Shown here piece after piece: positions 7,900 to 17,495 of a stretch of 64,000 nt of DNA. Origin of the DNA: Ruegeria_C sp041537905 (GTDB lineage: Bacteria; Pseudomonadota; Alphaproteobacteria; Rhodobacterales; Rhodobacteraceae). The stretch covers positions 62,001 to 126,000 of the forward strand of contig NZ_JBGRUO010000005.1 in NCBI RefSeq assembly GCF_041537905.1, read 5' to 3'. The notes under the pieces are model-generated. The model did no database searches. It saw only the letters and a list, made by a program, of their open reading frames with translations, and was not told where the DNA came from. Position 1 is the first letter of the stretch; every line of letters starts with the position of its first letter. Position numbers and translations under genes: made by a program.

Positions 7900-10263
7900 T
7901 CAGAATATCAAAACATCATCGTCAAAGTTATACAATCCCAACAATTCAACGCTTCCTTGCGCGTCGCCGGACGAGGTCAGCAACGTACCCCTGTCGGTCT
8001 CGGCAACCACGATCTCGTTTGTGCCCACGAACTCCAACTCATCCATGCCCGCCTTGAATTGCAACACCGTGTCATCGCCAAACGCGCCCGCAAAGACAAA
8101 GCTGTCGCGGCTGCCGCCGCCCGATAGCAGATCGTCGCCAGCGCCACCTTCGATAACGTCGCAACCGAGTCCGGCAAAGATGATATCGTCGCCTTCGCCA
8201 CCCAGGATCGTGTCCCTGCCCCGGCCCCCGCTGAGCGTGTCATCCCCGTTGCCGCCCTCGATCAGGTCACGCCCGCGACCACCAAAGATCACGTCGTTGC
8301 CATCTTGGCCAAACAGCTGATCCCGGCCCTTGAACCCGATGATGATATCGCTGCGCCCGGTCCCTTCGATCACATCCTTGCCTCTGCCGCCCAGCAGAAG
8401 CTCGCCGGGATCGTTGGGGTCTTCGATCAGGAAACTGGCGACAACCGGTTCGTGATCAGAGGCGAAATTGGTGAAATCCGTGTTCACGTGGACCACATCC
8501 ACCTCGACCTCATCCAGCAGACGGTCGGTGACGAAGATATGGTCTAGCGCCTGGCTGTTGCCCTGGAAGTTGAAGGTATAGGCCTCATCTCCCTCAAGCT
8601 GGGTGATCAGATTGGTCAGCACCTTCTCATCGCCGACGCCGGGCAGGTCCTCGGCCAGTTCATCTGTGAACTCGAACGTGTTGAGATCGCCCAGAACCGT
8701 CACCCGCGCATCCGGGTCCGAGGCCAGCAGACCGTCCACCACTTCGTTCAGCGCCAGTGCCTGCGCCTCGCGTTCGTCTTCGCCCGCCTGCACGAAGGGT
8801 TGCGGTCCGCCAAAGACCGGGGTCGAGCCGAAGCGGGATGAGAAGTGGTTGTTGATCAGCGTCACCTCCTGCCCGTTGAACTGGAACACGCCAAGCAGCG
8901 GATCGCGGCTGCCGTCAAACGCGTCCGGATTGCTCACACCCAGCCCGGCCAACACATCCGATTCCAGCGTGACGAACTCCTTCGCCTCAACCCGGTCAGG
9001 ATTGTAGAGGAAAGCATTGCGGATATTGCCGCCCGGCACACCGCCATTTTCGCCATCTTCGTCCACCAGCGCGCTGACGAATTCATAGCGCGGACCACCC
9101 GCAGCCTCGATCGCGTCAACGATGGCCAGCAGCGTTTCCTCGGCGCTCAGCGTGCCGTCATCGGCGACGCCGCTGTCATCCTGCACCTCTTGCAGGGCAA
9201 GGATGTCGGGCGCGCCAAGATTGGTGACGATCTGTCCCGCCAGCTGCGCGATCTGATCCGCATCGCCATCCGCCTCGGCGGCCGTGACGTTGAGGATGTT
9301 GTAGGTGGCCACCGTCAACCGGTCGTCACCGCCCGCGATATCGGTCACTTCGGCGGTGTTCCCCGTCGGTGTTTCCACCTCGAACGCCTCGGTCACCCTG
9401 ATCTCGAAGTTGCCGAAGCCATAGTCCACGACCCCGGTAATGTTCGACAGGTCATCACCCAGATTGATGGCTGGTCCATCGAAGCCGTCCGGCAGCAGAT
9501 CACCGTCATATTGAATCTGAATGCGCTCGGGGTTCAGATCGCCGGTCCCGTCCGCATCAGCATTGATGTTCAGACCGCCGCGATCATTCAGGCCGCCACT
9601 GGGCGAGGTCACGCCTGCGCCGTCATCGGCGGCGACCCAGGTCTCTCCGAACCGGTTGGTCGCGGAAATAGCGGTCGGATTGTCCACCGTAACCAGCATT
9701 CCCTCAAGGCTTTCGTAGAAATCGATGCCATCGGTTTCAGGGTTGAACGTGCCGGGATCGTCCTGCAGGTTCACCGGCAGTTCCCCCTCCGAGATCACCA
9801 CCTCGGTCGGTGGGGTTCGGCCAGCGGCGCCAAGAATCGTCGCCGCGGGCAGGGCGTTGCCGCTGCTGGTCACCTCGATCTCGACATTCGAGAGCTGCGT
9901 GGTCGACAGGTTGGCACTGCCCGCTCCGCCTGGAATGAACTCGCTGACCGTGCCGTTCAGCTCGACCGCGTCCCCGACGGAGACAAGATCGCTCGCGCCG
10001 TTCCCGGTGAAAACAAAGATCGCATCCGAGGTCGCAGCATCCCCGTCGCCCTCGGGGTCTTGCAGATAGAAACCGGCACGATCCACGGCGGTGACGATAC
10101 CCGAGGTGCGGACCTCCTGCCCGTCAAACGCCGAGACATGGCCAGCCCCCTGGATTTCAGGGATGGTCAGATGCAGGGCTGCCAGCGACTCTTGTGTGTC
10201 CATGGCGGTGAGGCTCTGTTGCGGGTCGGTCATCTTGATGCTCCCAATAGCTGTTGGTTTCAT
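7900..10263 (-). CDS. Extracellular endonuclease/exonuclease/phosphatase-fold nuclease with RTX repeats
   Basis: 787 residues from the ATG at 10263, chosen for its GGGAG box 7 nt upstream; an ATG at 10233 also has a GGGAG box, and one at 10293 is possible. Residues about 30-300 match the OB-fold-like N-terminal part of ExeM/NucH-type secreted nucleases. Residues about 315-610 carry the EEP fold: VATYNILN, ILALQEVQD, VLGDLNTFEF and the terminal SDHEPVVA. Residues about 620-730 contain glycine/aspartate nonapeptide repeats (GGNGDDTLSGGRGRDTI) that bind calcium, and the C-terminus resembles a type I secretion signal. No HlyB/D genes are adjacent. Likely role: degradation of extracellular DNA for nutrients or biofilm release (inferred). 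Confidence 0.9.
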   Translation of the reverse strand: MKPTAIGSIKMTDPQQSLTAMDTQESLAALHLTIPEIQGAGHVSAFDGQEVRTSGIVTAVDRAGFYLQDPEGDGDAATSDAIFVFTGNGASDLVSVGDAVELNGTVSEFIPGGAGSANLSTTQLSNVEIEVTSSGNALPAATILGAAGRTPPTEVVISEGELPVNLQDDPGTFNPETDGIDFYESLEGMLVTVDNPTAISATNRFGETWVAADDGAGVTSPSGGLNDRGGLNINADADGTGDLNPERIQIQYDGDLLPDGFDGPAINLGDDLSNITGVVDYGFGNFEIRVTEAFEVETPTGNTAEVTDIAGGDDRLTVATYNILNVTAAEADGDADQIAQLAGQIVTNLGAPDILALQEVQDDSGVADDGTLSAEETLLAIVDAIEAAGGPRYEFVSALVDEDGENGGVPGGNIRNAFLYNPDRVEAKEFVTLESDVLAGLGVSNPDAFDGSRDPLLGVFQFNGQEVTLINNHFSSRFGSTPVFGGPQPFVQAGEDEREAQALALNEVVDGLLASDPDARVTVLGDLNTFEFTDELAEDLPGVGDEKVLTNLITQLEGDEAYTFNFQGNSQALDHIFVTDRLLDEVEVDVVHVNTDFTNFASDHEPVVASFLIEDPNDPGELLLGGRGKDVIEGTGRSDIIIGFKGRDQLFGQDGNDVIFGGRGRDLIEGGNGDDTLSGGRGRDTILGGEGDDIIFAGLGCDVIEGGAGDDLLSGGGSRDSFVFAGAFGDDTVLQFKAGMDELEFVGTNEIVVAETDRGTLLTSSGDAQGSVELLGLYNFDDDVLIF

Positions 10264-10609
10264 TGCGGTTCTCCCGCAACCAAAGGGGGTCAATGAGGAA
10301 TGCTACCGCTCGCTTAACGCGTATATCAAGCGCTTCGCGGGACGGCGCGCGCTCGACCTCTGCGCGGGTAAGCGGCAACTGGGCAGGCAAGCCAAAAAAC
10401 CGCAAATGCTGCAGCACTATTACCGCCTGCGACATCAACTAAGATGCTCAAACCCATCGGCGCAAACTCGCCGCTTGCCGTTCATGTATCGGCCAGCAAG
10501 CGGGAATTGACGCGAATCGTGTTGGAATTGTGCCAGCCCCGACGCTCTTTTTGCCGGGTTGGTGCAGTATTGTTATATTTTTACAATTGGTTAAAGGGTT
10601 TCTCAAAGG
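10264..10609. other. Intergenic stretch without a convincing gene
   Basis: About 350 bases between the nuclease start and the decayed gene. Only low-quality short frames are visible. The last 50 bases are strikingly AT-rich (TATATTTTTACAATTGG near 10574-10590) compared with the surroundings and may hold a promoter for the decayed gene. I see no RNA gene here. Confidence 0.4.
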
Positions 10610-11849
10610 CCGATGCAGACCAACTTTCCCGGTCCATTTCTGTTTCTGTTCCTAACCCGCAACCAAAGGCGGAAGAGGCGCTCAAACTCTCGGCCTCGGG
10701 CGATGCCGTGACCGCGGACATCTCGGAGACGCGGCGAAGGGGTCGAACTTTCGCCCGATGTGGTCGCCGAGACGGTCGTGCTGGAGCGCACGCTGACCCC
10801 TTTGGCACGCACGGCCGTTGGTGAGCTGACGGACCTCTTCCAGGTCGTTTCCGAAGATGCAGAGGAGAATATCGAAGATTTCCGGCCCAACTAACCGCCG
10901 CTGGTGCTGGGCGAAGGCGATTGCGCCTCGGAATACTGCACCGAAGGCGGCACCGTCTCGCGCCGCCGCTTCTCGGTGCTCTACCGGCTGACCGATCCGC
11001 TGGTGGGGCCTGCAAATCTGACCCGTGACCGGGTGGTGAACGGCGTCACCTTCCCCAGCACCGTGCCGGGCAGCGCTTTTCAGAACAGCGATGGGGACTG
11101 GAATTTCCGTGATCGGGTTTCAATCGAGGACCCCATTGATATCGAGGATTTCTTCGAAGATCTCGAAGCGCGCCCGACGCAAGTGCCCAAAGCCTCCAGC
11201 CTGTCGCTGGGCTATGTCGCCAAGATGCGCACCACGGCGGTGCATGCCGGGCTGTCGCTGGGGCGGCTGATCTATTCGCTATCGCTGGCACCGGGTGAGG
11301 AACCGCGCATCGAGGTATCAAAACAGCGCGAGACCCTCACCGTGCGCGAACGCGAAAGCCTGAGCTTCAGCGAGGAGCAGGAATTTGAGGAAAGCCGTGA
11401 CACCTCACTCGATTCCATCTTCGACACCGCGTTGAGCGAGTTGATCCAGGGATCATCACGTTTCAACACCAACAACAGCTCAAGTTCCAAAGGGTTTTCA
11501 GGGGGCGTAGGGGGAGGCATTGGCGGGCTGTTCGGCGGCATCGCGGGCGGGGCGGGCTGGACCAAGGGGTCGACCAGTTCCAGCTCCAGCGGCTCGTCCT
11601 CGGCTTCGCAGAACACCTCGCGGTCCTTCCTGTCGGACACACATGAGGCGTTCTCGTCCTCGCTGGAACGCTCGGCTTCGGTCAAGCGGCGGTCCAGCCG
11701 GACCAGCGTGCGTACCGCTACCGCCACCGACCGGCGCACCGCATCGACGAAGTTTGTGGCCAACCGCAACCATTGCCACGCCATGACCATGCAATGGTTC
11801 GAGGTGCTGCGCGACTTCTCGATCGAAACACGGATCGAAGGGGTGCAAC
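10610..11849 (+). pseudogene. Decayed gene for a Gly/Ser-rich structural-type protein
   Basis: Three lesions are visible. Coding-like sequence runs in one frame to about 10735 (PKAEEALKLSASGDAVTADI), then continues in the next frame (EGVELSPDVVAETVV), which implies a frameshift between 10711 and 10736. That frame hits TAA at 10892 and goes straight on as coding sequence (PPLVLGEGDC); a single CAA to TAA change would explain it. The remaining 300 residues contain SLGRLIYSLSLAPGEE, a charged coiled-coil-like helix, a Ser/Gly-rich hinge (GGVGGGIGGLFGGIAGG) and a Ser/Thr/Arg-rich segment. The reading ends abruptly where IS3-like sequence begins (about 11850). The original function is unknown. The large, low-complexity style resembles the unknown cluster at 1-7.8 kb, but I see no direct homology. 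Confidence 0.7.
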
Positions 11850-11853
11850 TGGT

Positions 11854-12057
11854 CTGTTCCGAGACGAGTTGCTGAACCGTGAAATCTTCTACTCGCTCAG
11901 AGAAGCCCAGATCATCATCGAAGGATGGAGGAAACACTACAACACGAAACGGCCCCACAGTGCTCTGGGCTACCGCCCGCCCGCACCAGAAACCATCGCC
12001 CAGATGGACCAGAGGCCAGTCATGCACTAACAATCAGATCGGACCAATCGGATCAGG
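11854..12057 (+). mobile_element. Remnant of an IS3-family transposase (C-terminal end only)
   Basis: A frame reading LFRDELLNREIFYSLREAQ, then WRKHYNTKRPHSALGYRP, is the typical C-terminal end of an IS3-group OrfB integrase (last Glu of the DDE triad region). It stops at 12028-12030. Only about 58 residues remain: there is no OrfA, no start and no left terminal repeat, so it is a dead fragment. It abuts the decayed gene on its left. The right boundary near 12057 is approximate. Confidence 0.85.
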
Positions 12058-12105
12058 CTAGCCAGGATACCGGAAGGCTGGTGAACCGCGAAAGGAAGCT
12101 CGCTC

Positions 12106-12987
12106 ATGGCCCATCAAGATCATTCCGCCGCAGGGCACCACCATCATCACCACGCCGCCAACGAGAAAAAAGTTGCACTGGCGGCGGTTCTGACCGGCCT
12201 TTTCATGGTTGTGGAACTGGTGGGCGGGCTGATCTCGGGTTCGTTGGCGCTGATCGCGGATGCCGGGCATATGCTGACCGATTTCGGTGCGATGATCCTG
12301 GCTTGGACGGCCTTCCGGCTGGCCCGCCGCCCCGCCGATTGGAAACGAACCTACGGGTTCGACCGGTTCTCGGTTCTGGCAGCTTTTGTAAACGGGCTCG
12401 CACTGTTCCTCATCGCGATCTGGATCAGTTGGGAGGCTTGGGGCCGCCTGTCAGACCCAAGCCCGGTCATGGGCAACGTGATGATGTGGGTGGCGCTGGC
12501 AGGGCTGGTGGTGAATATCGGGGTGTTCATCATCCTGACGCGCGGCAGTGGCGAAAACCTCAATATCCGCGCCGCCGTTCTGCATGTGATCGGCGATCTG
12601 TTGGGCTCGTTGGCCGCCCTGATCGCCTCGATCGTGATCATCTTTACCGGCTGGACTCCAATCGATCCGATCCTGTCAGTCTTTGTGGCGCTGATCATTC
12701 TGCGCGCCGCCTGGTCGGTGGTCCGCGACAGCGCCCATATCCTTCTCGAAGGCGCACCAGCGGGCTTTGACCGGGACTCGGTGACCCGACAGATGCAGGA
12801 CGAGGTGCCCGGCGTCGCCAAAGTGGGGCATTTCCACGCCTGGTCGATCACCCAGGAACGCAGCATGGCAACGCTGGAGCTGACAGTCGACGCAACCGCC
12901 GATGCCCAAGACGTCAAGACCCGGGTCAAGGCCTGGCTGAACGAGCAGCACGGGATCGGCCATGTGACGGTCGAGCTTTGCCGCTGA
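12106..12987 (+). CDS. Cation diffusion facilitator (CzcD/ZitB-type metal exporter)
   Basis: 293 residues. The N-terminus has a His-rich metal-binding run (residues 11-16 are six histidines). Six membrane segments follow, with the family motifs ADAGHMLTDFGAM in helix II and HVIGDLLGS in helix V, which together form the HD-HD zinc site. The cytoplasmic C-terminal domain includes FHAWSITQERSMATLEL. Such proteins export Zn, Co or Cd in exchange for protons across the inner membrane. An AGGAAG box lies about 10 nt before the ATG. The gene stands directly after the IS remnant, with no metal-responsive regulator beside it. Confidence 0.93.
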   Translation: MAHQDHSAAGHHHHHHAANEKKVALAAVLTGLFMVVELVGGLISGSLALIADAGHMLTDFGAMILAWTAFRLARRPADWKRTYGFDRFSVLAAFVNGLALFLIAIWISWEAWGRLSDPSPVMGNVMMWVALAGLVVNIGVFIILTRGSGENLNIRAAVLHVIGDLLGSLAALIASIVIIFTGWTPIDPILSVFVALIILRAAWSVVRDSAHILLEGAPAGFDRDSVTRQMQDEVPGVAKVGHFHAWSITQERSMATLELTVDATADAQDVKTRVKAWLNEQHGIGHVTVELCR

Positions 12988-12993
12988 CCCCAG

Positions 12994-14241
12994 TCACCCC
13001 CCCAGATGGGTTTCCAACATCAGAATCCAGGCGATCGTGATCCCGGTCGAGACCAGCCCGATGGGCAGCACATCCTTCATGAACTGGGTAAATGTGACTT
13101 CCTCGGCGCCCATCCGGTCAGCCATTTGCAGCACGATCACGTTGCTCGCCGCGCTGATGATGAAGACATTGCCCGCCAGGGTCGACACACCCGCAAGCAT
13201 CATCAGGTTGGGCACCTCGAAGGAGGGCAGCAGCTTCAGATACATGTCCACCAGCGGCACGTTCGAAAAGACCTGACTGCCGAAGAAACTGATCCCGGCG
13301 GTGACCATCGGCTCGTTCATATGCTGACGCTCCTCGCCCAGCATCGCCTGCAGCGAGCCTGAATCCAGCAGCGCGCCCGTCACGATGAACATCGAGACGA
13401 AAAACACCAGCGTCGGCCAGTCAAGCCGCAGGAATGTCCGCATCCGCGCCCCGTCAAACAGATAGACCGGCAGGCAGGCAATGGCCGCCGCCACACCCAG
13501 CGGATAGCCGAGCTTCGAACCGGTCGCCGCCAGCACGCTTTCCACCGTGACCAGCACCACCAGAACCGCAATCGCCAGCAGGACCGGCCATTGCGTGCCC
13601 TCCTGCCCTTCTAGTTCCTCGGTTCCGGCCTCAGGCGTGGTCACCACCATGCGCCAGGACAGCCACAGCGCACTACCGCCCAGGCAGATCAGCGTAGGCA
13701 CGATCAGCCATATCAGGAAAGTGACCATGGGGGCCGGCACGTGGCCACTGGCCGCAATCAGCAGGTTCTGTGGATTACCGATCGGGGTGGCCATGCTGCC
13801 AACGGTGACCGCCACACAAAGCGCCACTAGAAAGGTGCGCTGATCCGCTCCGGTCTGATGCGCCAACATCAGTGCAATCGGGGTGCCGATGATGGCGGCT
13901 GCGTCATTGGTCAGCACGGCGGCCACCAGCGCAAAAAGCAGCATGAAGGCCACCAGCGACACGCCGGGCGTTCGCCAACCCACCATCCATCCGGCGATCC
14001 GGTGCGAGATGCCGTTTTCATAAAGCGCCCGCCCGATGGAAAACACCGAGAACAGGTACAGCATGACATTCCAGTCAATCGCCTTGAGCGCGGCCTGCGG
14101 GGTGATCGTCATGGTTGCCAGCAACACCACCGCCCCGGCCGTCATCACATGCCAGATTTTGAGAAACGACGGCAGCCATTCGCGAATGGCGATCAGGGTG
14201 AAGACGGCGATTGAAACCCCAAGGCTAAATGACACAGGCAT
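12994..14241 (-). CDS. ArsB/NhaD-type ion permease
   Basis: 415 residues with about 11 hydrophobic segments. The sequence VLTNDAAAIIGTP and the repeated-half feature VGSMATPIGNPQN mark the ArsB/NhaD/SLC13-like ion transporter superfamily. No ArsA ATPase, arsR or arsC is nearby, so arsenite export is not supported and the substrate could equally be an organic anion or Na+/H+. It converges with the CDF gene, with 6 nt between them. Confidence 0.85.
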   Translation of the reverse strand: MPVSFSLGVSIAVFTLIAIREWLPSFLKIWHVMTAGAVVLLATMTITPQAALKAIDWNVMLYLFSVFSIGRALYENGISHRIAGWMVGWRTPGVSLVAFMLLFALVAAVLTNDAAAIIGTPIALMLAHQTGADQRTFLVALCVAVTVGSMATPIGNPQNLLIAASGHVPAPMVTFLIWLIVPTLICLGGSALWLSWRMVVTTPEAGTEELEGQEGTQWPVLLAIAVLVVLVTVESVLAATGSKLGYPLGVAAAIACLPVYLFDGARMRTFLRLDWPTLVFFVSMFIVTGALLDSGSLQAMLGEERQHMNEPMVTAGISFFGSQVFSNVPLVDMYLKLLPSFEVPNLMMLAGVSTLAGNVFIISAASNVIVLQMADRMGAEEVTFTQFMKDVLPIGLVSTGITIAWILMLETHLGG

Positions 14242-14279
14242 TCTCCGGTATTGACTGAGTGATCTAAGGGTGGTGCGGT

Positions 14280-15551
14280 TTACGGGCTCTCCGTGCTGTC
14301 GGCGTCGACCAGATCACGGCGGGCATGTTCGGCGGTTTCGGGCATCAGGAATGCAAAGATGAGCGCGCCCAGAATCGCCACGCCTGCAAGGAAATAAAAC
14401 GCCATGTCATAGCTGGCGACCTGCACGATCTCTTCGGCGATCAGATTGCTGGCCGAGGCGCCGACGCCCACCAGCGTGGCCAGGGCGCCCTGTGCGACGT
14501 TGAACCGTCCGGTGCCCTTGGTGACATCCGAGACGATCAACAGGAACAGCACCGCAAAGATCCCGTTGGCCACCCCGTCCAGCGACTGGATCGCGACCAG
14601 CGCCACTGAATTGTCGGTCAGCGTATACAGCAGCGCCCGGATCGGCAGGATTGAAAACGCCATCAGGAACAGCGGCTTACGGCCCCAGCTATCGGCGGTC
14701 TTGCCGCAGAGGATGGCCATGGCGATCATGATGAACTGGGCCGAGATGATGCAGGCCGAGGTAAAGGCGATGCCAGATTTGGTATCGCCTCCGCTTGCCA
14801 CTTTCTGGCTGACCAGCGGCAACATGCTGGCATTGGCGAAGTGAAACAGGATGATCGAGGCGCCAAAGATGATCAGGCGCTTCTCGCTCAGGATGGTGGC
14901 AAAGCCGCTGGGCTGCTCCTGGCCCGCGCTGTCTTCGGCAACCCCGCCGCGCGCCGCCTCATGGTCGATCTGAGTGGGTTTGATCATCGTGGTGCAAAAG
15001 ATCATGCCGACGCACATGACCGAGATCAGGATGAACACACCGTCCACAAACCCCGCCAGAGCCAGCCCCGCCGCGATGGCGGCAGCCACCACATTACCCG
15101 CATGGTTCCAGGCCTGGTTGGCGCTGGTCTGCCGCGTGAAGGCTTGGCGCCCGACAACCCCAAGGGTGATCGCGGCAATCAACGGACCCAGAAAGGCCAG
15201 CGCGACCCCCATCGTCGCCTGCGCCCCGTAGATGGCGTATTGCGAATCCGTCACTACCAACGTCAGTGCGGCAATCCCAACTGCAGTGATACAGGCCACC
15301 ATCAGCCCGCGCTTGGCACTGGTCCAGTCGATCAACGCCCCGGCGGGCGTCTGCGCGATCACCGTCACGATGGACCCGAGCGCCAGAGCAAAGCCGATGC
15401 TTTGCGGCGACCAGTGCAGCTGCGCCAACAGATAAATCGCCAGATAAGGCCCGAACCCTGCTGTGACGTCGCCCGCAAAGAAGTTGATCCCCAACAAGGG
15501 CCGGTTAAGCGGTGCGGTTGCGCCCTGCCCCGTTTGCGTATCGCTCGTCAC
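14280..15551 (-). CDS. Major facilitator superfamily transporter
   Basis: 423 residues from the GTG at 15551, which has AGGAA 6 nt upstream; a longer frame to 15635 lacks a good ribosome site. Twelve hydrophobic segments are seen, with the inter-helix-2/3 motif GALIDWTSAKRG and a large cytoplasmic loop around residues 195-225. The second half has the equivalent GKTADSWGRKP. It is typical of drug or metabolite efflux MFS members; the substrate cannot be read from the sequence. It shares orientation with the ArsB-like gene, 38 nt away. Confidence 0.88.
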   Translation of the reverse strand: MTSDTQTGQGATAPLNRPLLGINFFAGDVTAGFGPYLAIYLLAQLHWSPQSIGFALALGSIVTVIAQTPAGALIDWTSAKRGLMVACITAVGIAALTLVVTDSQYAIYGAQATMGVALAFLGPLIAAITLGVVGRQAFTRQTSANQAWNHAGNVVAAAIAAGLALAGFVDGVFILISVMCVGMIFCTTMIKPTQIDHEAARGGVAEDSAGQEQPSGFATILSEKRLIIFGASIILFHFANASMLPLVSQKVASGGDTKSGIAFTSACIISAQFIMIAMAILCGKTADSWGRKPLFLMAFSILPIRALLYTLTDNSVALVAIQSLDGVANGIFAVLFLLIVSDVTKGTGRFNVAQGALATLVGVGASASNLIAEEIVQVASYDMAFYFLAGVAILGALIFAFLMPETAEHARRDLVDADSTESP

Positions 15552-15759
15552 CGTCTGTTCCTGCGCACTGCAAACGCCTCCGGCTGGGATTAGTGCCCGC
15601 GCGGTGCAAAGCTGCGCCCACGGTGCACATTTCAAGGCACTGTGGCGCGCAACGGATCAATAAACAACCGCGTTTCTGCGCGGAAAGCGCGAATGTACCT
15701 TGTCTGCACATCCCAAAGCCGAGTCAAACAGGTCTGCTACGGGTTGCCTATAAGACAGA

Positions 15760-17367
15760 TCAGGCGCGATCCTCAAGGATCAGATCGCTGGCCTTTTCAC
15801 CGATCATGATCGCCGGGGCGTTGGTGTTGCCGCTGACGATCTCGGGCATGATCGAGCAATCCGCGACCCGCAATCCACGAATGCCGTGAACCCGCAGCCG
15901 CGAGTCCACCACCGTGTTCGGCCCCTGCCCCATCTTACAAGTGCCGGTGGGATGATAGATGGACGAGGAATGGCTGCGCGCCCAGTCCAGCGTGCCCTCG
16001 TAATCATCCAGCGCCAGGTCTTTGGTCGGGCGGAACTCTTCCGAGATCTTGGACTTCAACGGCGCTTCGCGCGCGATCAAGCGTGCGATCTTGACCCCTT
16101 CGACGATGGTCCTGCAATCTAGATCCGTCGCCAGATAGTTGGGGTGGATTTTCGGATAACTGCGCGGATCGGGGCCATCCAGTATGATCTCGCCCCGGCT
16201 TTCGGGCCGCAACTGGCAAACTGACATGGTGAATGCCGAGAAAGGATGCACTCCTTCGCCAGGGCTGTCGGCGGACCAGGGCTGTACGTGGAACTGGATG
16301 TCGGGCGTATTCACATGTGGGCCGGTTTTCATGAAACCCACCGCAAGGCTGGCGGCCATGGTCATCGGGCCGGCCCGGAACAGCGCGTATTTCACTGCGA
16401 TCTTGGCCTGATTAATCAGGCTGCGCACCTCGTCATTCAAGGTGGGTTCATTGCATTTGAACACCAGACGCGCCTGCAGGTGGTCCTGCATGTTCTTGCC
16501 CACGGCTGGCAGATCAGCCACCACCTCGATGCCGTTCTCTTTTAGTTGCTCAGCCTCCCCGATGCCCGACAGCATCAGGATCTGCGGCGAGTTGATCGCG
16601 CCCGAGGACAACACGATCTCGCGCGTCGCCGTCACCTCACATTCCTGTCCCGACTTGTCGAGATAGCGGATAGCGGTGGCGCACCCAGCCTCGATGATCA
16701 CGCGCTGAACCAATGCGTTTGTGATGATCTGCAGATTGGGGCGTTTGCGCGCCGGATTCAGAAACGCCACCGCTGAACTGCAGCGGCGACCGTTGCGGGT
16801 GGTCAACTGGAAATAGCCCACGCCCTCTTGCGTTGCGCCGTTATAGTCCGAGTTGAACGGATAGCCCGCCTTCTGCGCCGCCGCGACCCAGGCATCGCAG
16901 ATCGGGCGCTGCAGGCGCATGTTCGACACGGATAACTCGCCATCGGTGCCGTGGAAGTCATCGGCGCCGCGTTCCTGGTTCTCCGACCGTTTGAAAAGCG
17001 GCAGCACATCGTCCCAGCCCCAGCCCTCATTGCCCATCTGCCGCCAGCGATCGTAATCCTCTTTCTGGCCGCGCACGTAGAGCAACCCGTTCAGCGAGGA
17101 TGATCCGCCCAGCACCTTGCCACGCGGCCAGTCGAGGGCGCGCCCGTTCAGGCCTTTGTCCTTTTCGGTCCGGTAACACCAGTCCACCGACGGGTTATGC
17201 ATGGTTTTGAAATACCCGACCGGAACGTGAATCCACGGATTCCAGTCACGTGGCCCGGCCTCAAGCAGAATCACGCGATTTGCCGGGTCCTTGCTCAGGC
17301 GATTCGCCAGGACGCAGCCAGCGGAGCCCCCTCCAACCACGATGTAATCAGCTTGTTGTGTCTGCAT
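15760..17367 (-). CDS. GMC-family FAD oxidoreductase (choline/alcohol dehydrogenase-like)
   Basis: 535 residues, usual family length. The FAD-binding motif VVGGGSAGCVLANRLS sits at the N-terminus (about residues 10-25). GMC signature 1 is WPRGKVLGGSSSLN, signature 2 is around SSGAINSPQILMLSG, and the C-terminal active-site region has YHPTGTCKMG with its conserved His and NTNAPAIMIGEKASD. It resembles BetA/AlkJ-type quinone-linked alcohol dehydrogenases. The gene is divergent from a TRAP transporter, which suggests that the transporter brings in the substrate alcohol or a precursor of it. GGAGGG lies 7 nt before the ATG. Confidence 0.93.
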   Translation of the reverse strand: MQTQQADYIVVGGGSAGCVLANRLSKDPANRVILLEAGPRDWNPWIHVPVGYFKTMHNPSVDWCYRTEKDKGLNGRALDWPRGKVLGGSSSLNGLLYVRGQKEDYDRWRQMGNEGWGWDDVLPLFKRSENQERGADDFHGTDGELSVSNMRLQRPICDAWVAAAQKAGYPFNSDYNGATQEGVGYFQLTTRNGRRCSSAVAFLNPARKRPNLQIITNALVQRVIIEAGCATAIRYLDKSGQECEVTATREIVLSSGAINSPQILMLSGIGEAEQLKENGIEVVADLPAVGKNMQDHLQARLVFKCNEPTLNDEVRSLINQAKIAVKYALFRAGPMTMAASLAVGFMKTGPHVNTPDIQFHVQPWSADSPGEGVHPFSAFTMSVCQLRPESRGEIILDGPDPRSYPKIHPNYLATDLDCRTIVEGVKIARLIAREAPLKSKISEEFRPTKDLALDDYEGTLDWARSHSSSIYHPTGTCKMGQGPNTVVDSRLRVHGIRGLRVADCSIMPEIVSGNTNAPAIMIGEKASDLILEDRA

Positions 17368-17495
17368 TTTTTGGCCCTCCGCCAGATCGGAACTGGTCTC
17401 GTGCAGGTTTTCCCTTGCGTCATTATCTTTATTTAACTAAAAATGATACCACAAGTCTCATTAATGGGAATTGTGTACCACGGGAGGAAGAAACC
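17368..17495. promoter_or_regulatory. Divergent promoter region between GMC oxidoreductase and TRAP operon
   Basis: 128 bases containing an AT-rich core (TCTTTATTTAACTAAAAATGATA, here described by position 17426-17448). An interrupted inverted repeat CACAA...TTGTG follows, with arms near 17452 and 17473. The IclR-type regulator at 20886 is the obvious candidate to bind here. No exact operator can be called. Confidence 0.4.

Noticed and set aside
8845..10296. Long plus-strand open frame of 483 codons opposite the nuclease
   Set aside because: It is the antisense shadow of the nuclease gene; no ribosome site, no recognisable domain, and the minus frame has clear EEP and RTX motifs.
12994..14241. 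Arsenite efflux (arsB) assignment
   Set aside because: The family pattern is shared by many anion and Na+/H+ transporters, and no other ars gene is adjacent.
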